Part shown: piece after piece, positions 4,499-5,233 of the stretch
Layout: the number at the start of each line of letters is the position of its first letter
Numbering within the stretch: position 1 is the stretch's first letter
DNA from: Lachnospiraceae bacterium
GTDB taxonomy: Bacteria; Bacillota; Clostridia; Lachnospirales; Lachnospiraceae
Reading direction: 5' to 3'
Assembly (NCBI GenBank): GCA_017475845.1
Contig: JAFVEU010000268.1
Location: forward strand, 1-5,233
DNA length: 5,233 bases
The notes under the pieces: model-generated
The model's database searches: none
The model's input: only the letters and a program-made list of their open reading frames with translations
What the model was told of the DNA's origin: nothing
Translations under genes and position numbers: made by a program

Positions 4499-5233
4499 AT
4501 GGAAAGCAATGGCAATAACGAAAAAAGCTATATAGCCATAGATTTAAAATCCTTTTACGCATCGGTGGAAAGCAGGGAAATGGGCTACGATCCCCTGGAT
4601 GTGTTTCTTGTGGTGGCAGACAGGTCAAGGACTGAAAAGACCATCTGTCTTGCAGTGTCACCGGCCCTTAAGTCCTTCGGCGTGCCGGGCCGTCCCAGGC
4701 TCTTTGAAGTGGAAGCCGCCGTGAAGAAGATAAACCGGGAGAGGAAGAAAAGGGCTCCGGGAGGGGAATTTAAGGGAAGCAGCTTAAGCTTAACGGAATT
4801 AAGGGAGCATCCGGAGTATTCCCTTGAATATATCACTGCCGTGCCCCGGATGGCGTTATATATGCAATACAGCTCCGATATATACGAGATATATCTTAAA
4901 TACATAGCTCCGGAGGATATACATGTGTATTCCGTGGATGAGGTGTTCATAGATGCCACGGACTATCTGAAGATCTATGACACCACTCCCAGGGAGTTAT
5001 GCATAAAGATGATACGGAACGTGCTGAAGCAGACCGGTATCACGGCAACTGCCGGCATTGGCAGCAATCTCTACCTGTGCAAGATAGCAATGGATATAGT
5101 GGCAAAGCATATGCCTCCCGACAAGGACGGAGTGAGGCTGGCGGAGCTCGATGAAATGAGCTACAGGAGGGAGCTCTGGGCCCATACTCCTTTGACTGAT
5201 TTCTGGCGGATAGGACGGGGTTACGCAAGAAAG
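4499..5233 (+). CDS. Y-family translesion DNA polymerase (UmuC/DinB-like), N-terminal part, runs off right edge
   Basis: An ATG at 4499 opens a frame that continues without a stop to the last base, giving 245 complete codons. The catalytic core of a Y-family (ImpB/MucB/SamB, UmuC/DinB) polymerase is clear. IAIDLKSFYASVE holds metal ligand D15 and aromatic steric-gate residue Y20. VYSVDEVFID holds catalytic D147 and E148. TATAGIGSNLYLCKIAMDI near 183-200 is the usual palm motif. Lysine at 17 (where DinB has Asp and UmuC Asn) and the segment TAVPRMALYMQYSSDIYEIYLKYI resemble Firmicute UvrX-type members. Such enzymes copy past damaged template bases at low fidelity. The first in-frame stop upstream is TAA at 4484, so 4499 is the only reasonable start, since later ATG or GTG codons would remove D15. 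No Shine-Dalgarno precedes it. The missing part should include the rest of the palm, the little finger and any clamp-binding tail. The LexA box upstream predicts SOS induction. Confidence 0.92.
   Translation, partial: MESNGNNEKSYIAIDLKSFYASVESREMGYDPLDVFLVVADRSRTEKTICLAVSPALKSFGVPGRPRLFEVEAAVKKINRERKKRAPGGEFKGSSLSLTELREHPEYSLEYITAVPRMALYMQYSSDIYEIYLKYIAPEDIHVYSVDEVFIDATDYLKIYDTTPRELCIKMIRNVLKQTGITATAGIGSNLYLCKIAMDIVAKHMPPDKDGVRLAELDEMSYRRELWAHTPLTDFWRIGRGYARK

Noticed and set aside
4585..4959. Open frame of 124 codons on the minus strand.
   Set aside because: It is the shadow of the Y-family polymerase, whose catalytic motifs are unmistakable on the plus strand.

Overview
The window looks like chromosomal DNA of a low-to-moderate GC Firmicute, most likely in or near the Lachnospiraceae. 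This rests on purine-rich AGGAGG-type ribosome binding sites, consensus vegetative promoters, an ECF-type vitamin transporter subunit, a HisJ-type PHP histidinol phosphatase, and a Gram-positive-style LexA box (GAAC-N4-GTTC). The genus is inferred, not proven.

Layout. (1) 1-120: the first 15 codons of an unidentified minus-strand gene run off the left edge. Its ribosome binding site and start codon lie in one arm of a long inverted repeat. (2) 164-813: no credible protein gene. The stretch is a nested set of imperfect inverted repeats. An outer stem (164-212 with 764-813) encloses one domain closed by 214-265/427-471 and a second closed by 539-590/690-740, each with smaller hairpins inside. 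It could be a large structured RNA or a composite palindromic repeat element, and it is the most unusual part of the window. (3) 868-1632: a near-consensus promoter, a leader of about 130 nt with competing helices, and a gene for a membrane substrate-binding (S) subunit of an ECF transporter. (4) 1641-3491, minus: a seven-helix membrane protein with a degenerate GGDEF domain and an intact EAL domain, predicted to degrade cyclic di-GMP. It is convergent with the transporter gene, with 8 bp between stop codons. (5) 3547-4371, minus: a PHP-family histidinol phosphatase, 55 bp upstream of the EAL gene in the same direction. (6) 4372-4498: a divergent intergenic region with a perfect LexA-type box. 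(7) 4499-5233, plus: the N-terminal 245 residues of a Y-family translesion DNA polymerase, cut by the right edge and open to the last base.

How they relate. The polymerase is predicted to belong to the SOS response, because the LexA box overlaps its promoter. Its mRNA appears to start only a few bases before the ATG and has no Shine-Dalgarno sequence. The histidinol phosphatase and EAL genes could be co-transcribed, although an extended -10 element before the EAL gene suggests it also has its own promoter. The transporter gene is a separate unit with a possibly regulatory leader. The palindromic element lies between that unit and the left-edge gene, and minus-strand read-through from it would place the left-edge gene's ribosome binding site in a hairpin.
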